From Mucilaginibacter straminoryzae (GTDB taxonomy: Bacteria > Bacteroidota > Bacteroidia > Sphingobacteriales > Sphingobacteriaceae): a stretch of DNA of 64,000 nt. The position numbers and the translations under genes are program-made. Positions 16,780 through 25,456 of this stretch are shown here, piece by piece; the first letter of the stretch is position 1, and every line of letters starts with the position of its first letter. A model generated the notes under the pieces. The model ran no database searches. It saw nothing but the letters and a program-made list of their open reading frames with translations, and was not told the origin of the DNA. The stretch spans positions 682,001 through 746,000 of the forward strand of contig NZ_JALJEJ010000001.1 of NCBI RefSeq assembly GCF_022953055.1, written 5' to 3'.

Positions 16780-17387
16780 AGTGGATTGATAATTAAAGGA
16801 TCTGTCAAGTCTGTCGATAAATTAAACGAGGTACGGTCAATTCCCCGAATCCGTGCTGCTGGTTGCCGGGCATTTTTGTTTTTTAAATCGTATTGCCACA
16901 ATTGAAAGTCGTCGCGATGATCGTTCAGAAATTTTTCTATTTCGTTTGCATAGGCATTTGCAATGCTGCGGTATCTGCCAGTGAGTTTTGATATATCAGT
17001 TGAAGAAAGACTTACTGAAGTATCATGCGTCTTGGAGACCAGGCCCGTAGAGCTGAAACGGACAGCATCTGTTTCGATTATTCTGGCAAGTGTAAAATAA
17101 ACCAATGCCGGAGCGATACCTTCATAAAGAACAATATTGCCGTTTAAATCAAGGTACTCATTCCCATTGAGCAGGTTACGATACCCCTCCGGTGCGTTAT
17201 CTTTAATAGTGCCGTCCGGATTAAATTGTGAAATAAAACTGTTAAAGAAAGGTCGCCCTAAAAGCATTTTAAAATCGAGATCCTGTGCCTTTTTAATGTG
17301 ACTTAGAAGACGTTCGGGTTTAATGTTGGGCGAAATGTCTTCGAATCTCCGTATGGTTTCCTGGTTGATAAGATATACTTGAGTCAT
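16770..17387 (-). CDS. Head-tail connector-like protein
   Basis: 205 residues, helical, with YEGIAPALVYFTLARI and a C-terminal basic segment. The pattern of a helix bundle with LLGRPFFNSFISQ and a conserved ...IEKFLNDHR helix resembles the DUF6712 group found next to portal genes in Bacteroidetes phages, taken to be head-completion or connector proteins. It follows the portal gene after 25 bases. The assignment rests mainly on position and size. Confidence 0.6.
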   Translation of the reverse strand: MTQVYLINQETIRRFEDISPNIKPERLLSHIKKAQDLDFKMLLGRPFFNSFISQFNPDGTIKDNAPEGYRNLLNGNEYLDLNGNIVLYEGIAPALVYFTLARIIETDAVRFSSTGLVSKTHDTSVSLSSTDISKLTGRYRSIANAYANEIEKFLNDHRDDFQLWQYDLKNKNARQPAARIRGIDRTSFNLSTDLTDPLIINPLWQ

Positions 17388-17412
17388 TAAGAAAGATTAT
17401 AGTGTTAAAAGA

Positions 17413-18705
17413 TTAGCTTCCAAGAACCATCGCCCTCGCTTCCGCAGCTTTAAACCCATAAGCGTGAATCAATACGGCTACTTTATTTTCTGGTGTAAGC
17501 GTTGAAAGTAATAGCTGGTTGATATTTCCACCGGCATTCATGCCGATATTGTTATCAGCCACTTCCGCAGGTATTTCTGCGATGTTCCAATTCCTTTCAG
17601 GATTGATTTCTAGGTAGAAGTTTTCCATCAGTTCGGCGAAAACCTCACTAATCTCCATCCTGTCGGGAAAGGTTTGATCATTGAATTCTTTAATGGCTTG
17701 CTTTTTTTCTCCGCCATTACTCAGGCCCGATGCTTTTTCTGAATTAACCAGTTCCCTGGGGATAGAAAAGCCTTTGATAATCCTTGCCTCTACGGACTTT
17801 TCCGTGCTTTCAAAGAGTTTATCGTTATTCTGAATAGAGTATGGCTGAAATTCGGGTTTAGATTGCTCCTCATCATATTCGATCACAATTATCTTCTGCG
17901 CACTTTTAGCCCCTTGAAAAACGCCAAGATCACGTTCCAGTTGCGAAGGGACATTGACGGCCGGATATTGCCCGCCTGTAACCGCATCGGTATTATCCGC
18001 CTCCTCCCTTCGGGATGGCATAAATAACATGGTAGAGGGTAGAAACCCGGTAGTAACCTCGCGGTTATTAAAAGTTTTAATACCGGCCTCGGTTTCGAAA
18101 TCCTCCCAGACGCTATCTGCTTCAATCAAAGGATAATCATCTACCTGCGGGTTGAAGTACAATAACTGCCCTTTATATTTATCCCAGCCGCCTGCTGCAA
18201 CTACCTGTTCAATAATAACTTCGGGATCCGGATTGTAGTGATCCAAGAATGTGATCTTAGATCGCATAATATTCTTCCAGGTTTTTCGTCCCCAATCATT
18301 ATAGACGGCGTATTTACCCGCCGTATCCGCGCAGTCGGTATCACCCATCCTGATGTCTTCGAATTTCACATAACTTAATGCACTGATCTTGAAGTTTGCA
18401 TTGTAATTCACATGAATACCAAAGCCGGTAAATAGTGCTTTATCTGTAGCAACTGCTTTTAATAGTTTATGAAGGGTAAGGCCCTGGTCACTTATTGTTT
18501 TTTTTCCAAGGCCCGGCGCTTCAAAGCCCCGGCCTGCGATGAATCTGGCGCGTTTATTCCAGCAGTCTTTTGCGGTAGGCGAAGCTGCAATTAACTCCAG
18601 CATGCGTTGGGGGTAAGCATTGTCCTGATCATAGTTCAGGATGCCATAAGTCTGGTTCGGACGTATTGTTATTCTTCGTTCAATCTGAGGCAGATAGGTT
18701 TTCAT
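17413..18705 (-). CDS. Phage portal protein
   Basis: 430 residues. Features typical of portals are the N-terminal wing region (NAYPQRMLELIAASPTAKDCWN), the LSYVKFEDIRMGD block, and the C-terminal clip/stem with IPRELVNSEKASGLSNGG followed by KKQAIKEFNDQTFPDRMEIS. It should form the dodecameric DNA channel at the capsid vertex and dock the terminase. It lies downstream of the capsid gene, whereas most tailed phages place portal between terminase and capsid. A hairpin at 18729-18756 precedes it and may set its level relative to capsid. Confidence 0.8.
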   Translation of the reverse strand: MKTYLPQIERRITIRPNQTYGILNYDQDNAYPQRMLELIAASPTAKDCWNKRARFIAGRGFEAPGLGKKTISDQGLTLHKLLKAVATDKALFTGFGIHVNYNANFKISALSYVKFEDIRMGDTDCADTAGKYAVYNDWGRKTWKNIMRSKITFLDHYNPDPEVIIEQVVAAGGWDKYKGQLLYFNPQVDDYPLIEADSVWEDFETEAGIKTFNNREVTTGFLPSTMLFMPSRREEADNTDAVTGGQYPAVNVPSQLERDLGVFQGAKSAQKIIVIEYDEEQSKPEFQPYSIQNNDKLFESTEKSVEARIIKGFSIPRELVNSEKASGLSNGGEKKQAIKEFNDQTFPDRMEISEVFAELMENFYLEINPERNWNIAEIPAEVADNNIGMNAGGNINQLLLSTLTPENKVAVLIHAYGFKAAEARAMVLGS

Positions 18706-18728
18706 GAAGTCTTGTTAAAGTTTTAGAA

Positions 18729-18756
18729 GGTCGTTCGCCCGTTTTGACGAACGACC
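18729..18756 (-). terminator. Hairpin upstream of the portal gene
   Basis: GGTCGTTCG and CGAACGACC pair perfectly (9 bp, 10-nt loop). On the minus strand it is followed by a modest T-rich tract, so it may be an attenuator that lowers portal expression after the abundant capsid products. Confidence 0.5.
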
Positions 18757-18771
18757 ATAGCGCTGAAAGTG

Positions 18772-18936
18772 TTATTGTTTAGGAAGCCTTTTGAAGAGTG
18801 CCTTGATATGGGGGAATCTTTGCAGATACCACGCTGCTGCTTCGTCTGTTAAGTTGCCGTTATGGTGAATGGCGGGTGATCGGGGAACGAATTGATGTTT
18901 ACCTGGTTTAAGCAGGTACTGTCTTTTCGCTCTCAT
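18772..18936 (-). CDS. Small phage protein, 54 aa
   Basis: The frame runs from MRAKRQYLLKPGKHQFV to the end KALFKRLPKQ. A basic N-terminus with PRSPAIHHNGNLTDEAAAW is followed by a short helix ending FPHIKALFKRLP. Its ATG lies one base after the stop of the tail-tube-like gene, which argues for translation. Similar 50-60 aa proteins occur in phage head/tail modules, but I cannot name the family. It is shorter than usual annotation limits and easily missed. Confidence 0.6.
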   Translation of the reverse strand: MRAKRQYLLKPGKHQFVPRSPAIHHNGNLTDEAAAWYLQRFPHIKALFKRLPKQ

Positions 18937-18937
18937 G

Positions 18938-19525
18938 TTAAACAGTTGTTAGTGCTTCCAGTGCTGCAAGTGTGCTGGCGTAAGTTGGTGTACCGGATTG
19001 AGCGCCAATAGATACTGCACGCGGAGGATAAGGTTCGCGGGTTTTATCCGGATTTGTTAATTTTAATTTGTAGCCGCCTTCAATGGTTTCGTCCGCTGCG
19101 TTACGTTCGGCATCCGTAAGAATTAAACCGTTTACTGCACCGAATAGCTCAATAGCAGAATCGCTTGACTTGTAGTTGTTAATGACCACTGCGCACACCC
19201 GGCCATAGCCCATGGCATGTAATTGTGATTTTACATCAACCGACAGTCCGGCGATATTAAAATCGATTTCTTCGGTATAACGGGGGCCCACCTGTGTTTT
19301 TACCAGTTTAGAAACAGTATTGAAGCTGTTGTTTGTACCCTCGAACTTGTAAACTTTTGCATTGCTAACGGCAGTTAATCCCGTTACGATCAGTGGATTG
19401 GTTGGATCGAAGGTGAGCGTAACATCGTCCTGGTTGAAAATATAGATGACATCTTCGATACCAGAAGTAACAGGCTCATGCGAACCAATAGCAAAGCCAG
19501 CGCTTATTTTATTGTATATAGACAT
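18938..19525 (-). CDS. Phage structural protein, possible tail tube subunit
   Basis: 195 residues, beta-rich, no signal peptide. Strand-rich segments such as DVTLTFDPTNPLIVTGL and KVYKFEGTNNSFNTVS, plus the internal RYTEEIDFNIAGLSVDVKSQL, resemble the barrel fold of major tail proteins. It comes right after the capsid gene, where a decoration or tail-tube protein would be expected to be highly expressed. No close family is recognised, so a capsid cement protein is an alternative. Confidence 0.55.
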   Translation of the reverse strand: MSIYNKISAGFAIGSHEPVTSGIEDVIYIFNQDDVTLTFDPTNPLIVTGLTAVSNAKVYKFEGTNNSFNTVSKLVKTQVGPRYTEEIDFNIAGLSVDVKSQLHAMGYGRVCAVVINNYKSSDSAIELFGAVNGLILTDAERNAADETIEGGYKLKLTNPDKTREPYPPRAVSIGAQSGTPTYASTLAALEALTTV

Positions 19526-19615
19526 ATAGTTGGTTAATGGTTATTTGGTTAATAGGTTATTGTATGTTGCTGTACTGAAAAAAGTAATAACTTAATAATC
19601 AGTAACTGAATAACT

Positions 19616-20824
19616 TTACGCTGACAGGTAGAACAGCTCGTTGGCAAACTTGAAGTTTACGGCCGCCTTCATGCGTGCTTTCATACGCACCACATTATCG
19701 TTAGTGTAAGGCTTCATGTAAACGGTAGATAATTCTGAAGCATCGCCCAAAAGATCCACGCCTAAGAACAGATTAGAGCTTCTTGCACCCAGGATGGTAT
19801 TTGCCTGCCAGTGGTTCATTAATTGCAGTGGAATACCCAGGTAATCCATTTTCTTTTTATCAGCGAAGGCATTCAGCACGTTGGTTGCTTTATTTGCCTG
19901 TGCTTGTGCATAAGCGTAGCCGACGTGCAGCGGGATTTGCAGGTTAAAATCGTCCTGAACGCGATCTGCCGGATCTAATTGTGAATAAACACTGCTTAAT
20001 ACCCCCAGTACGTTGCTGGCATTGATATAGCTTACGGTAGCAGCAGTCGAGGTGCCTGTGAATGAAGCAGCTTTACGGGTGTTGATCTCGTTAAAATTAC
20101 GAACCAGCTTAAAGGTAGTAGCGCTTAGCACCTGGATGAAGTAAGATTGGCCGCCAACATCAATACCCGGAGCGCCGTTAGTGGTATCTTTAAAGGTGCC
20201 GGTAATATTGGTAAGGGTTACTACGTCGCCATCGGTAAGGTTTGACGTATCCGACACGGTTACTACACCTACATTGCTGATCGCGGTGGCAGCCATTGAA
20301 GTGGCTGGCTTGCTTAAGCCCACTTTATATACGCCGCTTGCAGCGCTGATGGAAGGTAGCAGACCGGTAAAACCCGCAGTGAAAGCGGCTTCTTTAGTGG
20401 CTGATTTACCTAGCCAGTACAAGCGTTCATTAGCGATTTGGATTTTGGTTAGGTAACGCTGAACCATAAAGTCTGACAGGTCTACCACGCCTTCGTAGTC
20501 TGAGAACGCGCCCGGAGCAAGGCTTTGTGCTTCCCATGATTGTACCAGCTTATCCCATTGTTCTTGTTTCATAAACTCGTACACAACAGGGTCCAGGTAA
20601 CTTTCTACCTGTTGGGCGGTAGTACCCTGATCGGTAAACATGCCGGATGGGTCCTGCAGTTTCACATCATCATCGACATCAAGGATCACCTTGCGAGATT
20701 TTACATCATTAATTACAGTTAAAAGGCCACGCTTAACAGAATCTGCTTCGAGCAGGGTGCTGGCCATGAATCCTGCCAGCGCTTCGCCGGCATAGGTGTT
20801 ATTGGTAAAAGTAAATTGAGGCAT
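19616..20824 (-). CDS. Major capsid protein, HK97 fold, with an inserted domain
   Basis: 402 residues. The C-terminal part (LQIPLHVGYAYAQAQ, GIPLQLMNHWQAN, and ending VNFKFANELFYLSA) and the N-terminal arm followed by the long helix fit the HK97-like capsid fold. Residues of about 190-265 form a separate beta module with VTVSDTSNLTDGDVVTL and VGGQSYFIQVLSATTFKLV, which resembles the E1-FCCH-like domain seen inserted in several phage structural proteins. It would project from the capsid surface. The gene follows the prohead protease after 117 bases. Confidence 0.75.
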   Translation of the reverse strand: MPQFTFTNNTYAGEALAGFMASTLLEADSVKRGLLTVINDVKSRKVILDVDDDVKLQDPSGMFTDQGTTAQQVESYLDPVVYEFMKQEQWDKLVQSWEAQSLAPGAFSDYEGVVDLSDFMVQRYLTKIQIANERLYWLGKSATKEAAFTAGFTGLLPSISAASGVYKVGLSKPATSMAATAISNVGVVTVSDTSNLTDGDVVTLTNITGTFKDTTNGAPGIDVGGQSYFIQVLSATTFKLVRNFNEINTRKAASFTGTSTAATVSYINASNVLGVLSSVYSQLDPADRVQDDFNLQIPLHVGYAYAQAQANKATNVLNAFADKKKMDYLGIPLQLMNHWQANTILGARSSNLFLGVDLLGDASELSTVYMKPYTNDNVVRMKARMKAAVNFKFANELFYLSA

Positions 20825-20941
20825 TAGTTTTTGTTATTGATTTTATAAGAGAGGAGCGAGTGGCGGAGTTGCGAGGAGCGGGTTTTGCTTTTTGTGCGAA
20901 AGATTAGGGCTACCCGGAACCGACAACTGGTAACCCGCAAC

Positions 20942-22138
20942 TTATTTCGCCTCCCGCACGGCTTGTTTTACCGCGTTTTGTGCAAGGCTGGTTTGTGGAG
21001 CAAAGAAAGGGGTATGCTCACCCTGGGCTTTGTTGCTACGGCGTGAGCCTTCGGGCGTATAGGTGGATTTAATTTCGTTCTTCACCTCTTCGCGGGTTTG
21101 TTTTAAACGGGCATTGGCGGTTTCTAAGGCAGCACGTGCTTCTAAAAGCAGGCTGTTTTGTGCATGAAGCTTCGCACGGATCTCGCTCACTTTGTTTTTT
21201 ATCTCTTTTGACGACAGGCCTTTCATGCGATCTGTAGGTACGTCATCGTCATCATCGTCAACTTCACATGGCGCTATTTTTTGAACTTTTCCGCCTGAAA
21301 CCACCAACTGTTTACCGTCTGAAGTGGTGTAGCTATCGTCAACGGCAGGGGTGGTCATGTCCTCGTCCTGGTAAACTTCGGTATCCTCGTCCAGTTCGCC
21401 GCTATGGTGTAAAACACCTTTATCGGTAATGGTGGCTTTGTTCACCACTTTTTTAAAGAAATTCATCAGCTTGTCTAAAACCGTAGCGGTTTTGTCGATC
21501 AGGTCTTTGTTTTGAATGTTCATGTTTGGGTTCTGTTTTTTTGTTAAGATTTTATTAATGCAACGTTGGTAAACTGCTGGTGCGGTATTAGTAAGCTGGC
21601 TAATGATAGCACTATTGGTTACCGCGGGAGTGTATTCCTCAATCCGGTCGATAAAGCCCAGATCCAGTGCCTGGTCGGCGGTCATCCAGGTGACGGCATT
21701 GATCAGGCTGTTAATCGTTACCTCGTCAAGACCGGTTTTAGTAGTGTAGATTTCTGCCAGGCGGGACTGTACTACATTCAGCATTTGCACGTCTTTCAGC
21801 AGTTCGTCTGCGTTGCCGCCCGAGCCTACCATCGGTTTGTGGATCATCAGCAACGCGTATTTGCTCATGATGATCTCCTGACCAGCCATGGCTACCACCG
21901 ATGCTGCCGACGCTGCCAGCGCATCTATACAAGTGGTGACTTTGCCGGGATATTTTTTAAGCAGATCATAAATGGCGATGGCATCAAAAGCGCTGCCCCC
22001 GGCCGAGCTGATATGGACCTCGACATCCCTGCCTGCCGCCTGCTCCAGTTGCGCCTGGATACTCGCAGACGACAGGCTGCCGCTCCCGATACCATCTGTT
22101 TCGGTATCGTATAGATAGATTTTAAAAGGTTGATTCAT
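20942..22138 (-). CDS. ClpP-like prohead protease with C-terminal scaffold region
   Basis: 398 residues from the ATG at 22138 (MNQPFKIYLYDTETDG). A start 20 codons upstream is open but encodes a Cys/His-rich stretch unlike the family. The ClpP/crotonase-type domain (about 5-180) has the oxyanion segment HISSAGGSAFDA, catalytic S77 in ALAASAASVV, H100 in MIHKP and an Asp in LGFIDRIEE. After about residue 195 comes an acidic linker (EVDDDDDDVPTD) and a charged coiled coil to the end, typical of a fused scaffold. An in-frame ATG at 21523 (MNIQNKDLID) could give a separate scaffold, as lambda Nu3 does inside C. Confidence 0.8.
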   Translation of the reverse strand: MNQPFKIYLYDTETDGIGSGSLSSASIQAQLEQAAGRDVEVHISSAGGSAFDAIAIYDLLKKYPGKVTTCIDALAASAASVVAMAGQEIIMSKYALLMIHKPMVGSGGNADELLKDVQMLNVVQSRLAEIYTTKTGLDEVTINSLINAVTWMTADQALDLGFIDRIEEYTPAVTNSAIISQLTNTAPAVYQRCINKILTKKQNPNMNIQNKDLIDKTATVLDKLMNFFKKVVNKATITDKGVLHHSGELDEDTEVYQDEDMTTPAVDDSYTTSDGKQLVVSGGKVQKIAPCEVDDDDDDVPTDRMKGLSSKEIKNKVSEIRAKLHAQNSLLLEARAALETANARLKQTREEVKNEIKSTYTPEGSRRSNKAQGEHTPFFAPQTSLAQNAVKQAVREAK

Positions 22139-22191
22139 TGTTTTTTGATTACACTGATTGTGGTGTGAACACACCGGTTGGAGGAGAGGAA

Positions 22192-22540
22192 GCCCCACCT
22201 AAATCCTCCCCGGTAGGAGAGACCTCTCCCTAACCCTCTCCAGGGAGAGGGAATTTAAAGGTTTATTTCGCTATTCGCTTGTCGCTTACCGAACAATACA
22301 AAGATCGGTAGCGGCTTCGGAATTATTGGTGGCGGAGGTTTGTCAGGGACGCCCCACCTAAATCCTCCCCGGTAGGAGAGACCTCTCCCTAACCCTCTCC
22401 AGGGAGAGGAAGGCCCCACCTAATCCTCCCCGGAAGGGAGGACTTTTGAAATTTTCGCTATCCGCTTACCGCTTGTTGAACAATACAAAGATCGGTAGAG
22501 GTTTTGGGATTTTTGGTGGCGGTGGATTGTCGGGAGATAG
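22192..22540. repeat. Repeat block with two identical 59-bp copies
   Basis: A 59-base segment starting GCCCCACCTAAATCCTCCCC is present identically at 22192-22250 and 22351-22409, with a third partial copy at 22413-22442. Each full copy contains a perfect hairpin CCTCTCCCT/AGGGAGAGG. A second unit (22267-22350 and 22453-22537) carries AACAATACAAAGATCGGTAG in both copies. The 432-base gap 22199-22630 holds nothing else. It resembles the mobile extragenic palindromic repeats of Bacteroidetes chromosomes and is odd inside a phage structural operon. Confidence 0.75.
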
Positions 22541-22630
22541 ATTGCACCGATTTTGTTTGATTGCACTGATGGGAACGCTTTTGGATTCCTCGCTCTCCGC
22601 TTCCCTCTCACCGCTTAACCTATGTTTATG

Positions 22631-22933
22631 TTAAAAATGCTCATTGGCATAATTTTCCTCGAAATCATCTTCTTCATCTGTAGTTGGGAGCAGGTCTTCT
22701 TCTACTTCTTTGAAGCAGTTGAGGGCGCGCCAGATGGTGCGTTCGTCTTTGTTGAATTTTACTTCTGCTTCCAGAACGGCTTTGTTTTTGGTTAACCCGC
22801 GGGTTTGCATCTGGGCATGTACCCAAAGGTAGATCTCGCGGTAGGTGAATACTTTTTCGGTGATGAAACCGGCTTTGTAAAGTTCAGAGAATACGCCATC
22901 GTCAAACAGGGCGTTTGCTAAGTTGATATCCAT
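22631..22933 (-). CDS. Small acidic phage protein of unknown function, 100 aa
   Basis: It starts MDINLANALFDDGVFSELY. Its helical core (KVFTYREIYLWVHAQMQ, then a KAVLEAEVKFNKDERTIWRAL segment) could be a winged or simple HTH. The last 25 residues are very acidic (EEVEEDLLPTTDEEDDFEEN). It lies between the tape measure and the protease, behind a 148-base gap of low-complexity TTGATTCTTG-type repeats. It could be a chaperone or a small regulator; no family is recognised. Confidence 0.6.
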   Translation of the reverse strand: MDINLANALFDDGVFSELYKAGFITEKVFTYREIYLWVHAQMQTRGLTKNKAVLEAEVKFNKDERTIWRALNCFKEVEEDLLPTTDEEDDFEENYANEHF

Positions 22934-23081
22934 TGTTGTTAATTTTTAGTCGGTAAGTTGGGAAGTGCGGGGAGTCCGGGGAGTCCGTTAGTCCGTGAGA
23001 TGAATTGATTCAAGAAATTCCAGGTCTTGATTCTTGGCTCTTGATTCTTGCTTCTCGGGTATAGCTCTTGCTTCTAAAAAA

Positions 23082-25406
23082 TTACAGATTCACCCGGTTG
23101 ACGGTTTGCGCCAGGATGTTTTGCTGGTTGTTAACGTCTTTTACGTCGACGTAGATAGGAGGGAAGTTATTGATCATCTGGTAGGCGAGGGTATTGGCCA
23201 GGTCTTTTACATCATTTGCCGGCTGACTGTAGTACCGGTTGGCATTGCCACCATCTGTAAATATACCGCCGATAGCGTAACCTCTGCCAGGATTAGGCAT
23301 AGAGAAGTCGCGGCCGCCGAAAGCAACGTTAACGGCGCTAACCAGGTTACGTGCCCAGGGGTTACGCATGGCTTCGGAAACCACAATGGCTTCGCCCGAA
23401 CGCAAATAAGCGTTGGTATTATCAGTACGGCTATAACCTGCCAATAAAGCCCCGCGACCATCAGATACATACTGGCCACCTTGTGCAAAACCGGGTTTTT
23501 GTTTTAGGATGGATGCCAAATTTGAAGCACCGGTTGCGGCGACGATAGCCGTCTCTGCTATCGCTTTTGCAGTGCCGATTAATGGAAAACCTGCGTTTGC
23601 TTTCCAAATACCCATAATGGCAGATTTGGTGTCAATAATCACCTGCGCAGCCGCAGCAGCTTGATGCGCTTTGAAAGCTGCTTTTGCCGCCACTGTGTTT
23701 TTACCAAATATTCCCATCAATTTAGAAGAAATATTTGTAACGCCGTCAAGGTATTTCTTTTGGTTGGCAGCCTCTACAGCAAGACGGTCTTTGTCTAATT
23801 GTGCAGACTTGTCTTTATAATCCTTCTCTATCTTTAAACGTGCGCCATCTTTCAGATTTTGTGCATCTATAGCCTGCTTAAATTCGAGATCTAAGAGTCT
23901 TTGTTTATCTGTAAATTCTTTTTTCCACTTTTTGTCAAATTGATCTTGAACAATGTCTCCTTCTATAGCATCTTTTTGTTTTGCAAATTCTTCCTCAGAT
24001 AATCCTTTTCTTTGAGCAGGTAATTTGTCGGTTAATTTAACTTCTTGAGATTGATAACCGAGACTTTTTGCCTCTGGTAACAAATTACTGCGTGTTGCAG
24101 ATGTTAGATTGCGCTTGTGGCTGATTGAAACGCTATCTTTTTTGTGTTTGGCATCACTTTCCTTAGAATCGAATGCATCTTGTACTGTCTTTGCAAATCC
24201 AACAACTTCCTTTTTTGTTTTCTTATAAACATCAACTACTTTGTCAAATGCCTTACTTGCCGAATGGCCTATTTCGGTAAATCCCTCATTCATCTCATTC
24301 CAATGACCCGTAAATAAGCCGTGTAAAATTTTTTTGAACGGACTTAATATGTCGGAAAGTGTTTTTATTGCATTTTTCCAGACTATCTTAATAGTATCTG
24401 TTGGATGGATAATAGTTTTTGCAATAGTGCCACCTAAGCTAACGAATACGTCTTCTACTATCTTAACAACTTTGCTCACTTCGCCTAAAACAACCTTCAA
24501 TACCTTTTGCCCTTTTGTGCTTTTAGTCAGCCATTCCGTTAAAGATTGTAATACTAGGACTAAAAGCCCGAAACCAGTAGCCTTAATCGCTGCGCCCACT
24601 CCGTTAAACCCGTATTTCACAACCTCTAATCCACCTTTCATTGCATTAAAGCCTTTGGTAACCGATTCTAAGGCGGGACCAAATTCCTCATTACTCTCCT
24701 TCAGTTTGTCAAACGAGGATTCGAAAGCTTCTATTGTTTTCTTATGAAAATCAAACGTTTCACTGCTCTTTGCAATTGTTTCATCTCCTTTCTCAGTTGC
24801 CGTATTAAAATCTTCGACCTTATTACCGGCCTCGTCGTATGAACTTCCTAAAGCTTCTAACCCTTTTTGAAAAGAAAGTTGCGAATTCAATAATATAGTT
24901 TGCTTTCCAAAAGCTTCAAGGCCTTCTGTCGCAAGTTGCTGTTTTAAATTATACTTATCTAAAAGATTAGTTACGGTTTTATAATATTTAGATTGGATAT
25001 CTCCTGAAGCTTGTAAATTGCTTTGTCTCCTTATGAGACTATCTATAATAACACTATAACTTTTTGACTTTTCTGATAATTCCGTAATACCCGCTTGAGT
25101 TTGTTCTAATTCCTTTTTGTAAGCCTGGGCTTTCTGTGTAGAGCTTTTAATATTGTCATCAAATGCTGATAGGTTCTTTTTTATGGCTTCAGCGTTCTTT
25201 TTTAAAGCTTCTGTGTGTTTTTCTAGATGATCTTCACAGTCTTCTAACTTCTCACTATCTTTTTTTAAAGCTTCTGTTTTTTTTTGTAAAAGATCTGTAT
25301 TTATCTTCAGCTCTTTGGAATTAGCTGAAAGCTCATCTGTGTTTTTCTTTAGTTTTTCAGAGTTCTTATTCAAGTCCTCTGAATATTTTTCTAATTGGTC
25401 GCTCAT
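23082..25406 (-). CDS. Tape measure protein with N-terminal heptad repeats
   Basis: 774 residues. Residues 7-83 are about eleven tandem heptads of the type KNSEKLK, KNTDELS, KKTEALK, giving a long coiled coil. A hydrophobic stretch near 280-305 (AIKATGFGLLVLVLQ) is the usual membrane-inserting segment. A second helical/charged region at 480-580 leads to an Ala-rich segment and the C-terminal FAQGGQYVSDGRG and YLRSGEAIVVSEAM blocks typical of tape measures. It sets tail length and guides DNA entry. The start at 25406 follows a TATGCC-type palindrome by 12 bases. The heptads may be a recent N-terminal replacement, since an orphan start-like sequence lies upstream. Confidence 0.82.
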   Translation of the reverse strand: MSDQLEKYSEDLNKNSEKLKKNTDELSANSKELKINTDLLQKKTEALKKDSEKLEDCEDHLEKHTEALKKNAEAIKKNLSAFDDNIKSSTQKAQAYKKELEQTQAGITELSEKSKSYSVIIDSLIRRQSNLQASGDIQSKYYKTVTNLLDKYNLKQQLATEGLEAFGKQTILLNSQLSFQKGLEALGSSYDEAGNKVEDFNTATEKGDETIAKSSETFDFHKKTIEAFESSFDKLKESNEEFGPALESVTKGFNAMKGGLEVVKYGFNGVGAAIKATGFGLLVLVLQSLTEWLTKSTKGQKVLKVVLGEVSKVVKIVEDVFVSLGGTIAKTIIHPTDTIKIVWKNAIKTLSDILSPFKKILHGLFTGHWNEMNEGFTEIGHSASKAFDKVVDVYKKTKKEVVGFAKTVQDAFDSKESDAKHKKDSVSISHKRNLTSATRSNLLPEAKSLGYQSQEVKLTDKLPAQRKGLSEEEFAKQKDAIEGDIVQDQFDKKWKKEFTDKQRLLDLEFKQAIDAQNLKDGARLKIEKDYKDKSAQLDKDRLAVEAANQKKYLDGVTNISSKLMGIFGKNTVAAKAAFKAHQAAAAAQVIIDTKSAIMGIWKANAGFPLIGTAKAIAETAIVAATGASNLASILKQKPGFAQGGQYVSDGRGALLAGYSRTDNTNAYLRSGEAIVVSEAMRNPWARNLVSAVNVAFGGRDFSMPNPGRGYAIGGIFTDGGNANRYYSQPANDVKDLANTLAYQMINNFPPIYVDVKDVNNQQNILAQTVNRVNL
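25157..25388 (-). repeat. Tandem 21-bp coding repeats (heptads) in the tape measure
   Basis: About eleven imperfect seven-codon units encode heptads of form K-N-[ST]-x-x-L-K. The repeats are degenerate at the DNA level and lie in one open frame, so this is a protein repeat and not a CRISPR. Confidence 0.7.
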
Positions 25407-25417
25407 AAAATATTTAT

Positions 25418-25433
25418 TATGCCAATTGGCATA
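25418..25433 (-). promoter_or_regulatory. TATGCC-N4-GGCATA palindrome upstream of the tape measure
   Basis: TATGCCAATTGGCATA is a perfect palindrome starting 12 bases before the start codon. The same spacing is found before the terminase small subunit. It could be a DNA operator or, in RNA, a 6-bp stem with a four-base loop near the ribosome site. Confidence 0.5.
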
Positions 25434-25456
25434 TTTAATTAAAAATAAAAGGCTGG

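Noticed and set aside
21566..22114. Plus-strand open frame of 182 aa
   Set aside because: Antisense to the ClpP-like domain; Cys/His-rich with no domain pattern.
25157..25388. Regular repeats that could look like a CRISPR array
   Set aside because: They are degenerate seven-codon repeats in one open frame of the tape measure, without spacers.
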